Positions 1-4,889 of a stretch of 8,529 nucleotides of DNA are shown here, piece by piece (positions within the stretch are counted from its first letter, which is position 1; each line of letters begins with the position of its first letter). Source of the stretch: Azotobacter vinelandii (lineage in GTDB: Bacteria > Pseudomonadota > Gammaproteobacteria > Pseudomonadales > Pseudomonadaceae); the NCBI RefSeq assembly GCF_001571105.1, contig NZ_BCTD01000138.1. The stretch is one strand, 5' to 3'. The translations under genes were made by a program, and so were the position numbers. The notes under the pieces were generated by a model. The model searched no databases, was not told the DNA's origin, and saw only the letters and a list, made by a program, of their open reading frames with translations.

Positions 1-23
1 ACCCACCCGGCTAGACATATTCA

Positions 24-1229
24 TCAATAAGCACCACACTCAAAAATATTATTTAAAGTTTCAAAGAAATCAATCGGGTCAGTATGATCTCTTTCAGAAT
101 CAAAAAAACCATACGCATTAGAACCACCATAAGTTATCCCCCGCACAAACCGCCCAAACTCACCCCATGAATTACACCTCAAAGCATAGGAATCCCACCC
201 CACAACAGATCTTTCAAACATATCATAACTTGCATATGTCTCGCGAGAAACATTATAAAACTTACCCAAAAAATCCTCGCACTCTTCCACTATTTCCCCA
301 AAGTGATTCTGCAAATGATCGCTCTCCTCCAAATACATTTCATACAGTCTCTTTGCCAGAGGGGTAGTGCGTGCGCCGAGCATAAGCTCATCAAGCAGCT
401 TAAATGGATTTATTATCGCAATTGTTATATAAAACCTAGCAACGCAACCATCCCAATCATCTGAAAGACTATTTCGATACAAAACAAGGAACCCATTTGA
501 CCCAAGTTGATTAGCCCTCTCAAGAAGCATGCCCTCCGCAACATTGAAAACCTTCATGATATCTTGATTTGCTCTTCTACTGCGTTGCCCCGAATGGTAA
601 AGTACCAGAGAGCACGTTGAGAAAGACTCCTTGCTTAACGGAACTTCATTATCCGTAATGACCTCGGAAGGATTGTACAATTCAAGAATCAACTCTTGAT
701 GCCTTCTAGCCCTCAAACAAATCACCTTAACCCCATAAAAACCTATCAACTGCATTACCGCATGCGATAGCAGAACACCAAAGCTTTCGGAAATTATTAT
801 TATCGAGATCTCCCCAATATTCAGACCTGGCAAATGATTCCTAACTTCGAATATGTACACAAAAATCTCAGTTATCGCCTCGCGCTCTGTTTTACTACCA
901 ACCTTTAATTCAAATAAGAAAAAATTCCTTTCCTCATTATGAGCCAGTATATCTGGATAAAGCCTTTCCACCCCATTTAAAGAAATATTTGATGTATTCT
1001 CCCCGCCTATAATAGACATAATTTCTTCGCTCAGCTTTCTGTAGATCCAGAGAGCAGATTTCGCATACCTATCACGCAAAATCTTGATCATCGAAAACTC
1101 GTACGATTCAGTTCTGGCTGCTTTAATAAAGCCTTTTAAAGATCTCACACCTCTACTACTTATGTGCTCCGCAAGCTTCCCATCTCGCACCAGAGCGTAA
1201 ATCTCTCGCTGCAATTCGTTTTCTTTCAT
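24..1229 (-). CDS. PD-(D/E)XK nuclease-like protein, function unknown
   Basis: This 401-residue protein is not one I can name. Residues 91-93 read Y-P-D, followed after a short turn by the hydrophobic strand F103-F106 and then E107-L108-K109. This is the D...ExK core of the PD-(D/E)XK nuclease superfamily. Residues 116-126 (REAITEIFVYI) form a following helix like those that pack beside the core in NucS-like and restriction-type nucleases. The N-terminal ~80 residues and the ~200 after the core match nothing I recognise. No membrane segment or signal peptide is visible. The minus-strand start has an AGGA ribosome site (complement of 1236-1239) six bases upstream. The gene is far more AT-rich than everything to its right and uses many ATA, AGA and TTA codons, which points to horizontal import. 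It could be a defence or restriction-type gene, but no methyltransferase or helicase partner is in view. Confidence 0.7.
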   Translation of the reverse strand: MKENELQREIYALVRDGKLAEHISSRGVRSLKGFIKAARTESYEFSMIKILRDRYAKSALWIYRKLSEEIMSIIGGENTSNISLNGVERLYPDILAHNEERNFFLFELKVGSKTEREAITEIFVYIFEVRNHLPGLNIGEISIIIISESFGVLLSHAVMQLIGFYGVKVICLRARRHQELILELYNPSEVITDNEVPLSKESFSTCSLVLYHSGQRSRRANQDIMKVFNVAEGMLLERANQLGSNGFLVLYRNSLSDDWDGCVARFYITIAIINPFKLLDELMLGARTTPLAKRLYEMYLEESDHLQNHFGEIVEECEDFLGKFYNVSRETYASYDMFERSVVGWDSYALRCNSWGEFGRFVRGITYGGSNAYGFFDSERDHTDPIDFFETLNNIFECGAY

Positions 1230-1265
1230 TGGTTTTCCTACTCAGCATCCAAGAAGCGCAGCGCG

Positions 1266-1336
1266 CAGGGTAACCGACGGACCAGCTTTGTCTACCGATG
1301 CCACTGCGGGCAATCGCTCTACGAGCTACCCACCCT
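1266..1336 (+). repeat. Decayed copy of the 75-base dispersed repeat
   Basis: This stretch keeps the order of the family consensus (AGGGT at the left, TTTGTCTACCGATGC in the middle, GGGCAATCGC and CTACCCACCC at the right) but with many substitutions and small gaps. The arms of hairpin 1 no longer pair well. It looks like an old copy, and it lies about 40 bases upstream of the minus-strand nuclease-like gene. Confidence 0.55.
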
Positions 1337-1575
1337 TGTATGTCGACTAGCCGCCGCCAGTCGGCGATAGTCTCCGACTGATCATCGGAAGGAGGGCCAG
1401 GAAGACGGATCCACCCTGAGGCCTCGAGCCTGCTCCGTAGATAGTTCTCCGGCTCTCCGCACTCGCTCGGTGAATCCGAACGGTATCTTGAGCCTGTATT
1501 GCGCAAGAGCTCGCATAAGCAAGGTTGGATCGAGTGCAGTGATGATCACCGTGACATCCGTGAGGAGAACAGCAA
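1337..1575. other. Intergenic stretch, no convincing gene
   Basis: No gene with a good start, ribosome site and recognisable product lies here. On the minus strand an open frame ending at 1382 gives the 44-residue string beginning MRALAQYRLK from an ATG at 1516. Its codons look plausible and the frame stays open upstream (VTVIITALDPTLL), so this may be the tail of a decayed gene. I do not recognise it. The rest of the gap between 1230 and 1729 is repeat copies and a promoter candidate. Confidence 0.4.
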
Positions 1576-1650
1576 GTAGGGTAGACAACGGCGCAGCCTT
1601 GTCTACCGATGCAGGTGGTGGGCAATTGCTGCGCGAATTGCCCATCCTAC
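1576..1650 (+). repeat. 75-base dispersed repeat, full copy
   Basis: Full-length copy, starting GTAGGGTAGACAACGG and ending CCCATCCTAC. Hairpin 1 pairs GGTAGACAA with TTGTCTACC. Hairpin 2 pairs GGGCAATT with AATTGCCC. Other copies have GGGTAA with TTACCC at the same place, so both arms changed together here. The copy is preceded by GCAA, as are three other full copies. Confidence 0.9.
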
Positions 1651-1662
1651 GTTCGCGGGAGG

Positions 1663-1700
1663 CTGACAGGTAGGGCGCCACTGGTACAGTGATATTGTAC
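1663..1700 (+). promoter_or_regulatory. Putative promoter and operator of the first higBA operon
   Basis: CTGACA at 1663-1668 matches the -35 consensus at five of six bases. TACAGT at 1685-1690, after a 16-base spacer, matches the -10 at four of six. GTACA at 1684-1688 and TGTAC at 1696-1700 form an inverted repeat over the -10, and a third GTACA occurs at 1716-1720. HigA-type antitoxins usually repress their own promoter through such repeats, so this is a plausible HigA binding site. The assignment is by eye only. Confidence 0.3.
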
Positions 1701-1729
1701 GGTGTGCGCCAATGGCGTACATTGCTCGC

Positions 1730-2044
1730 ATGATATTCATCGAAACCCCCATATTCACCAGATGCCTGCGCGAGTTGCTGGATGACGACAGCTATGCAGC
1801 CTTCCAGAAGACGCTGGCCGAGCACCCCGATGCCGGCGATGTCATCGAGGGCACTGGAGGCATTCGGAAGGTGCGTGTCGCCTCGAAGGGGCATGGAAAA
1901 CGGGGTGGCTCCCGGGTTATCTACTATCACTTCGTCTTGGAATCGCAGATCGCCTTGCTGCTGATCTATCCGAAGAACGAGAAGGATGACCTGACTGCCG
2001 ACGAGCGCAAAGCGCTCAAACGCATCATCGAGACGTGGAGGTAA
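1730..2044 (+). CDS. higB: HigB2-like RelE-superfamily mRNA interferase toxin
   Basis: The product is the toxin of a type II TA pair. RelE-superfamily HigB enzymes cleave mRNA at the ribosome, and the partner antitoxin blocks them. The 104-residue protein carries the family landmarks: an N-terminal strand MIFIETPIFT, the GDVIEGTGGIRKVR block (residues 37-50), the basic stretch ASKGHGKRGGSR (51-62), then VIYYHF and LLLIYPKNEKDDLT (77-89). It resembles Vibrio cholerae HigB2 in length and layout. An in-frame ATG at 1712 would add MAYIAR. I chose 1730 because family members begin at this strand and because the possible operator overlaps 1712. Neither start has a clear ribosome site. The antitoxin gene follows after five bases. 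All core parts are present, so it is probably functional. Confidence 0.88.
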   Translation: MIFIETPIFTRCLRELLDDDSYAAFQKTLAEHPDAGDVIEGTGGIRKVRVASKGHGKRGGSRVIYYHFVLESQIALLLIYPKNEKDDLTADERKALKRIIETWR

Positions 2045-2049
2045 CCATC

Positions 2050-2337
2050 ATGAGTAAGTTTTTCGACGACCTCATGGAAAGCGTCGTGCAAATGGACGAA
2101 ATCGTTCGCGGCGAACGCCAGCCGTCCCGCGAGTTCACTGTGGATGCCTTGCAGGTGAAGCGGATCCGCAAGGCCACCGGTCTTTCGCAGGCCAAGTTTG
2201 CCGCGATGATCGATGTGCAGGTGGGCACTCTGCGCAACTGGGAACAAGGCCGCCGCGAACCGACCGGCCCGGCCAAGGCTCTGCTGCGCGCCATCCACAA
2301 TGACCCGGAGCACGTCATTCGAGCGCTGGCGGGCTAA
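2050..2337 (+). CDS. higA: HigA-type helix-turn-helix antitoxin
   Basis: This 95-residue protein should bind and neutralise the HigB2-like toxin just upstream and repress the shared promoter. Residues 34-85 are an XRE-type helix-turn-helix domain: QVKRIRKATGLSQAKFAAMI, then VQVGTLRNWEQGRREPTGPA, where LRNWEQGRR is the usual recognition helix and loop. The N-terminal ~30 residues are the flexible toxin-contacting part seen in this family, which places its toxin-binding region before the DNA-binding domain. The start is fixed by GGAGG at 2037-2041, eight bases before the ATG and overlapping the toxin stop, so the two genes are translationally coupled. A GTG at 2035 is in frame but overlaps that ribosome site. 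A dispersed repeat starts 29 bases after the stop. Confidence 0.88.
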   Translation: MSKFFDDLMESVVQMDEIVRGERQPSREFTVDALQVKRIRKATGLSQAKFAAMIDVQVGTLRNWEQGRREPTGPAKALLRAIHNDPEHVIRALAG

Positions 2338-2366
2338 GGGTCACAATCATGCTCTTGACCGAGCAA

Positions 2367-2441
2367 GTAGGGCAGACAACGGCGCAGCCTTGTTTACCAA
2401 TGCCAATGGCGGGTAACCGCTACGCGAGTTACCCACCCTAC
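2367..2441 (+). repeat. 75-base dispersed repeat, full copy
   Basis: Full-length copy downstream of the higA stop and preceded by GCAA. The first hairpin is weakened (GGCAGACAA against TTGTTTACC, one mismatch and one G-U). The second is strong (GGGTAAC with GTTACCC). It may serve as a 3' mRNA stem-loop or weak terminator for the higBA transcript, but no T-run follows. Confidence 0.88.
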
Positions 2442-2500
2442 GGCTGACCACCGCGCGGCTGCGCTGCCGGACCGAACGTCCGACAAGACGCGACTCCGAC

Positions 2501-2533
2501 TTGCCCGATATTTTTTTGTCTATACGATAAGAC
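2501..2533 (+). promoter_or_regulatory. Putative brnTA promoter with overlapping operator
   Basis: TTGCCC (2501-2506) and TACGAT (2523-2528) sit 16 bases apart, directly before the brnT start. GTCT at 2518-2521 and AGAC at 2530-2533 form an interrupted inverted repeat around the -10. BrnA antitoxins are known to repress their own operon at the promoter, so this is the likely site. The predicted transcript would be nearly leaderless. Confidence 0.4.
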
Positions 2534-2534
2534 C

Positions 2535-2804
2535 ATGATCGTCTACGACGAAGCCAAGCGCGCAAGCAATCTGGCCAAGCACGGCCTCGATCTGGCCGAC
2601 GCGGGGCTGGTGTACGACGCGCCGAACAAGATCACCCTGAGTTCGCCACGTCGGGACGAGGAACGCCTGATGGATGTCGCGATGGTCGAGGTAATGGGTG
2701 TGGTTCTGGTACTGGTATACGTCGAGCGTGGCGAGGATATCCGCGCTATCTCGCTGCGCCGTGCCTCGAAACAGGAGAGGAAACGCTATGCAGCACTCCA
2801 GTAA
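2535..2804 (+). CDS. brnT: BrnT family ribonuclease toxin
   Basis: BrnT toxins have a RelE-like fold, cut RNA and halt translation, and are neutralised by BrnA. This 89-residue protein has the typical layout: YDEAKRASNLAKHGLDLADA (residues 4-23), with the NxxKHG element at 12-17; the VYDAP turn; the ERLMDVAMVEVMG block (43-55); the strand VVLVLVYVERG (56-66); and the C-terminal IRAISLRRASKQERKRY (69-85), which matches the conserved RIISARKA motif. Length is normal for the family. No clear ribosome site precedes the ATG, and the promoter candidate is so close that the mRNA may be leaderless. The gene overlaps brnA by 17 bases, the usual toxin-first order. Confidence 0.92.
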   Translation: MIVYDEAKRASNLAKHGLDLADAGLVYDAPNKITLSSPRRDEERLMDVAMVEVMGVVLVLVYVERGEDIRAISLRRASKQERKRYAALQ

Positions 2805-3093
2805 GACTGACTGGCAGCGCGTCAAGGCCGAAGCAGCCGCCGACGAGCCGGTGGCGCGCGATGCCGACGATCTCTATGACCCGAACGACCCTACGGCCGT
2901 GGATGCCTTCTGGGATGCCGCCACCGTTCGCCGCCGCGGCGAGCGCGGCCCGCAGAAGGCGCCGACCAAGCAGCAGGTTTCCCTGCGCCTGTCTCCCGAG
3001 GTGCTGGCCTACTTCAAGGCCGGCGGCAGCGGCTGGCAGACCCGTCTCGACCAGGCGCTCAAGGAGTACGTACGGGAGCACAGCCACGACTAG
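2788..3093 (+). CDS. brnA: BrnA family antitoxin
   Basis: BrnA binds BrnT and represses the brnTA promoter. The 101-residue protein has an acidic N-terminal half (DLYDPNDPTAVDAFWDA, residues 28-44), which matches the family's toxin-contacting part. Its C-terminal ribbon-helix-helix DNA-binding domain (60-96) has the ribbon QVSLRLSPEVLAYF, then GSGWQTRLDQALKEYV. The start at 2788 is set by AGGAGAGG at 2773-2780, inside the end of brnT, and gives a 17-base overlap. The frame is open upstream to 2698, but that stretch is the brnT gene read out of frame. The stop at 3093 lies about ten bases before a truncated higB toxin tail, so the end of brnA marks a recombination junction. Confidence 0.9.
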   Translation: MQHSSKTDWQRVKAEAAADEPVARDADDLYDPNDPTAVDAFWDAATVRRRGERGPQKAPTKQQVSLRLSPEVLAYFKAGGSGWQTRLDQALKEYVREHSHD

Positions 3094-3101
3094 TTGGCCG
3101 G

Positions 3102-3194
3102 GTGGCTTATCGCTTCGGCGCCATTTATATCAAGTTCATCGGCACGCACCGACAATACGATGCCATCGATGCCGATACCGTTGAAATGGAGTGA
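3102..3194 (+). pseudogene. higB: C-terminal remnant of a HigB toxin (PF09907-type)
   Basis: In the frame ending at TGA 3192-3194 the DNA reads VAYRFGAIYIKFIGTH then RQYDAIDADTVEME. This is the C-terminal end of the HigB toxin family: a YxFGxxYIxFxGTHxxYDxID block that normally closes a toxin of about 100 residues. The preceding ~65 codons are missing. Upstream in the same frame the sequence runs into the brnA stop with no start codon or ribosome site. The cognate higA begins six bases after the stop, the normal higBA spacing. It appears that the front of this toxin was replaced when the brnTA block arrived, or was lost by deletion. It cannot make an active toxin. Confidence 0.8.
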
Positions 3195-3199
3195 ATGCC

Positions 3200-3577
3200 A
3201 TGAACGTTCGTCCGATTCGTAACGATCAGGACTACCGCGCGGCGCTTAAGGCACTTTCGCCGCTTTTCGACAATGAGCCTGAGCCGGGCACCCCGGAAGG
3301 TGACCGCTTCGAGGTCATGCTGACGCTGGTGGAAGCCTACGAAGCCAAGCACTTCCCGGTGGATCTTCCCAACCCTGTCGATGCCATCAAATTCCGCATG
3401 GAGCAGTTGGGGCTGACCGCCAGCGATCTGAGTCCGGCAATCGGCCGCACCAACCGGGTCTATGAGGTGCTGAACGGCACCCGCTCGCTGACCTTGCCGA
3501 TGATCTGGAAGCTGCACAGCCTGTTCGGTATCCCGGCAGAAAGCCTCATCAAGCCGACTCCCCGCGCCCGGGTATAA
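3200..3577 (+). CDS. higA: HigA family antitoxin, orphan (its toxin is truncated)
   Basis: This 125-residue protein matches HigA antitoxins that pair with PF09907-type HigB. The N-terminal part is acidic and helical (residues 10-57, including FEVMLTLVEAYEAKHFP). The C-terminal helix-turn-helix domain is at 58-117: DAIKFRMEQLGLTASDLSPA, IGRTNRVYEVLNGTRSLTLP, then MIWKLHSLFGIPAESL. The NGTRSLT loop is typical. The ATG at 3200 is preceded by GGAG at 3188-3191, and an in-frame GTG at 3191 overlaps that site. The antitoxin is intact while its own toxin is reduced to a tail, so it is either a stand-alone repressor or an anti-addiction protein. Transcription may now come from the brnTA promoter, with only 106 bases between brnA and this start. 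Confidence 0.88.
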   Translation: MNVRPIRNDQDYRAALKALSPLFDNEPEPGTPEGDRFEVMLTLVEAYEAKHFPVDLPNPVDAIKFRMEQLGLTASDLSPAIGRTNRVYEVLNGTRSLTLPMIWKLHSLFGIPAESLIKPTPRARV

Positions 3578-3588
3578 CCTCCGGGCGC
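3564..3588 (+). terminator. Stem-loop across the higA stop codon
   Basis: GCGCCCGG (3564-3571) and CCGGGCGC (3581-3588) are perfect eight-base arms around a nine-base loop that contains the higA stop codon. No T-run follows, so an intrinsic terminator is doubtful. Together with the repeat hairpin right after it, it may protect the mRNA end. Confidence 0.3.
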
Positions 3589-3590
3589 AC

Positions 3591-3626
3591 AGGGTGGGCA
3601 CTCGCTGCGCGAGCTGCCCACCCTAC
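3591..3626 (+). repeat. Half-unit of the dispersed repeat (second hairpin only)
   Basis: This 36-base element is a near-perfect palindrome. AGGGTGGGCA (3591-3600) pairs with TGCCCACCCT (3615-3624), and inside it CTCGC pairs with GCGAG. It corresponds to the right-hand hairpin of the 75-base unit joined directly to the outer end, with the first hairpin absent. It lies 14 bases after the orphan higA stop. Confidence 0.75.
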
Positions 3627-3672
3627 GACCTGCCCGCCTATCACGCCGTCCCCACCAACACCCGCCAAGCAA

Positions 3673-3747
3673 GTAGGGTGGACAACGGCGCAGCCTTGTC
3701 CGCCGATGCCAACGGTGGGTAATCGCTGCGCGAGTTACTCACCCTAC
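3673..3747 (+). repeat. 75-base dispersed repeat, full copy
   Basis: Full-length copy preceded by GCAA. Hairpin 1 pairs GGTGGACAA with TTGTCCGCC and hairpin 2 pairs GGTGGGTAA with TTACTCACC, each with one G-U type pair. An ATG inside it (3706) opens a frame that runs through the right end of the repeat into the truncated higB that follows. Confidence 0.9.
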
Positions 3748-3786
3748 GGCAAGCGGGGCCGAAGCCCTCACGCACGGCCCGCCCAT

Positions 3787-3972
3787 GCCGTGTTCCCCAG
3801 CCTGGATAATTTCAAATACAAAGACAAATGGTGGGTTATCGATATCGGTGGTAACAACCTGCGCATGATTGCCTTCATCGAGTTCAGGGACAATCGCCTG
3901 TATGTCAAGCACATCGTGACCCATGCTGAGTACGACAAGCTCTGTCGCAAATATGCCAAGGAGTCTGACTGA
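3787..3972 (+). pseudogene. higB: HigB toxin lacking its N-terminus
   Basis: From about residue AVFPSLDNFK, the reading continues KYKDKWWVIDIGGNNLRMI, AFIEFRDNRLYVKHIVTHAE and YDKLCRKYAKESD. This is the second half of a PF09907-type HigB mRNA interferase, about 60 of the usual ~100 residues. The missing front (about 45 codons) has been replaced by unrelated sequence and a repeat copy ending at 3747. The frame is open back to an ATG at 3706 inside the repeat, so a chimeric 88-residue product is conceivable, but no ribosome site supports it. The stop TGA overlaps the ATG of the following higA half by one base, as in intact higBA operons. It belongs to a different lineage from the tail at 3102-3194: the shared THxxYD motif lies in otherwise distinct sequence. 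Confidence 0.85.
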
Positions 3973-4103
3973 TGAATTTCGCCAACCTCAAAGACCAAGC
4001 CCGCTCCCTGTTCGCCGAGGCCCGCTTTCTGGTCGAAATCCGCAGCGGGCAGGAATACGAACAGGCCCTGGCTTTGATGGATGAGCTGATTGAAGTCGGG
4101 TAG
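3972..4103 (+). pseudogene. higA: N-terminal half of a HigA antitoxin, cut by intron fragment
   Basis: The frame starts at the ATG overlapping the higB stop and reads MNFANLKDQARSLFAEARFL, VEIRSGQEYEQALALMDELI, E, then V-G-stop. This is the N-terminal part of a HigA antitoxin. HigA relatives continue after this LMDELIE block with a short acidic stretch and then an LLSxxIERWE helix, which here is found only at 4411 onward. Homology to HigA stops at E41 (codon 4092-4094). The next bases are the 3' end of an antisense group II intron, and the TAG at 4101-4103 ends the frame. The 43-residue product would lack the DNA-binding domain. Confidence 0.82.
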
Positions 4104-4170
4104 GGACAGGCCATTGCTGGCCCATCCCCCCCCTAAGAACCGTACGTGAGAATTTCCCCTCATACGGCTC
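4103..4170 (-). ncRNA. Group II intron domains V and VI
   Basis: Domain V is the complement of 4137-4170. It is 34 bases long, begins GAGCCGT and ends ACGGTTC, with the catalytic AGC triad at its 5' side, a GAAA tetraloop, and a two-base CG bulge in the 3' strand. All of these match the canonical form. Domain VI is the complement of 4103-4128: GGGATGGGCCA, loop GCAA, TGGCCTGTCCC. All eleven pairs form only if G-U pairs are read on the minus strand, which fixes the orientation. I do not see a clear bulged branch-point A. The catalytic element is intact but has no intron body to act with. Confidence 0.9.
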
Positions 4171-4177
4171 AAGCCTT

Positions 4178-4411
4178 TCAAAGCCCGCTTTCGCGAACCA
4201 GCTTCACCACCTTGAGACCATTGACGTGAATCTGGTTATGACAGTTCGGATGCACCATGACCAGGTTGGAGTTGATGTCCGGCCCGCCGTCTACCCGCCT
4301 GACCAGATGATGGACATGCCATCCGCTGATTTCGGTAATGGGTTGATTGCCCGGGCACCTACCACCCTGTTCCATCCAAAGCCGAATGAGCTTCTTCCGC
4401 CCTTGCAGCAA
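4178..4411 (-). pseudogene. HNH endonuclease tail of a group II intron-encoded protein
   Basis: The frame encodes the C-terminal end of an LtrA-type protein (reverse transcriptase, maturase, HNH). Visible parts are GRKKLIRLWMEQGGRCP, then ITEISGWHVHHLVRRVDGG, then NLVMVHPNCHNQIHVNGLKV. The HHLVRRVDGG and HPNCHNQIH blocks are the HNH core. Relatives have a CPxCNQ zinc motif. Here it is C-P-G-N-Q, one codon short, so the second cysteine of the first zinc pair is gone. The reverse transcriptase and maturase parts are absent. The apparent TTG start at 4411 lies at the truncation point and is probably not used. The stop sits eight bases before domain V, as in complete introns of this kind. Confidence 0.85.
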
Positions 4412-4728
4412 TAGACCTGCTTTCGGCCTCCATCGAACGCTGGGAAGACGAGTCGCCCGAGTTCACCGAGTTCAACCGCAAGCTCGCCACCCTGGACAGT
4501 GGAGCTGCCGTACTACGCACCCTGATGGATCAATACCAATCGAAAACCGATGATTTCAAAAATGAAATCGGTGGCAAGAGCATGGTGTCCATGGTGCTGG
4601 GCGGGACTCGCAAGCTGTCCAAAGACCATATTCATGCGCTGTGCGATCGCTTTGATCTCAGCCCCGCCGTGTTTTTCGATCGACCGGCCCCGAAGGGCGC
4701 GACGGGAAAGCATGCCATGTCCGTGTAA
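4411..4728 (+). pseudogene. higA: C-terminal half of the intron-split HigA antitoxin
   Basis: The plus-strand frame resumes with IDLLSASIERWEDESPEF, then TEFNRKLATLDSGAAVLRTL. The helix-turn-helix region follows: MDQYQSKTDDFKNEIGGKSM, VSMVLGGTRKLSKDHIHAL and CDRFDLSPAVFF, then a tail to the TAA at 4726-4728. This is the rest of the HigA begun at 3972, but in a different frame from the first half and separated by the intron fragment. About eight codons between the two halves seem to be missing, so the insertion removed some target sequence. An internal ATG at 4525 could start a 67-residue piece holding just the DNA-binding domain, though no good ribosome site precedes it. Confidence 0.83.
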
Positions 4729-4753
4729 TGGTCATCGTGCCGTGTGGCAGCCG

Positions 4754-4816
4754 GTAGGGTAGACAACGGCGCAGCCTTGTCTACCGATGCAAACGGTGGT
4801 AATCGCTGCGCGAGTT
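4754..4816 (+). repeat. 75-base dispersed repeat, right end lost
   Basis: Matches the unit from GTAGGGTAGACAACGG to CGCTGCGCGAGTT, with one G deleted in the middle (GGTGGTAAT). The last twelve bases, ACCCACCCTAC and its neighbour, are missing and unrelated sequence follows. Hairpin 1 is intact and hairpin 2 has lost most of its 3' arm. It starts 25 bases after the broken higA stop. Confidence 0.85.
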
Positions 4817-4826
4817 CGCCTCGGAA

Positions 4827-4863
4827 CTTCCCCAGGCTGCCGGCTTGGCGGCAGCGGGGGAAG
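4827..4863 (-). terminator. Strong hairpin downstream of the minus-strand membrane gene
   Basis: CTTCCCC (4827-4833) pairs with GGGGAAG (4857-4863), and inside it CTGCCG (4837-4842) pairs with CGGCAG (4849-4854), leaving a small internal loop. The hairpin lies 27 bases past the stop of the membrane-protein gene read leftward. No T-run follows, so termination is possible but unproven. Confidence 0.35.
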
Positions 4864-4889
4864 GTAGCTCTGGCAGGAACAGGTTTCCG

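Larger units (their letters stand above)
4095..4411 (-). mobile_element. 5'-truncated group II intron fragment inserted in higA
   Basis: On the minus strand this segment reads, in order, the HNH tail of an intron-encoded protein, a 34-base domain V, a domain VI hairpin and a 3' end ...TACCCGAC, which obeys the group II rule of ending in AY. Everything upstream (domains I-III, most of domain IV, and the reverse transcriptase and maturase domains) is missing. The 3' end falls where HigA homology stops (4094/4095). The other end lies near 4400-4411, where HigA homology resumes. Loss of the 5' side with a clean 3' side is what incomplete reverse transcription during retrohoming would leave, because cDNA synthesis starts at the intron 3' end. 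A later deletion would look similar. It cannot splice or move by itself. Confidence 0.85.

Noticed and set aside
1..8. ACCCACCC at the left edge as the end of another repeat copy
   Set aside because: It matches the end of the 75-base unit over eight bases, but the rest would lie outside the window and the following bases differ, so it cannot be supported.
1156..1930. Long minus-strand frames across the repeats and higB
   Set aside because: They read through repeat sequence and antisense to higB. Apart from the possible fossil at 1382-1560, nothing in them looks like a protein.
2356..2450. TGACC on both sides of the repeat at 2367 as a target-site duplication
   Set aside because: The two TGACC copies are not adjacent to the repeat ends, and the other full copies show no matching flanks, so this is probably chance.
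3564..3588. Rho-independent terminator after the orphan higA
   Set aside because: The stem is perfect, but no T-run follows. It is kept only as a low-confidence stem-loop.
3125..3601. 158-residue minus-strand frame opposite the orphan higA
   Set aside because: The plus strand has a recognisable HigA with ribosome site. The minus frame has no family resemblance.
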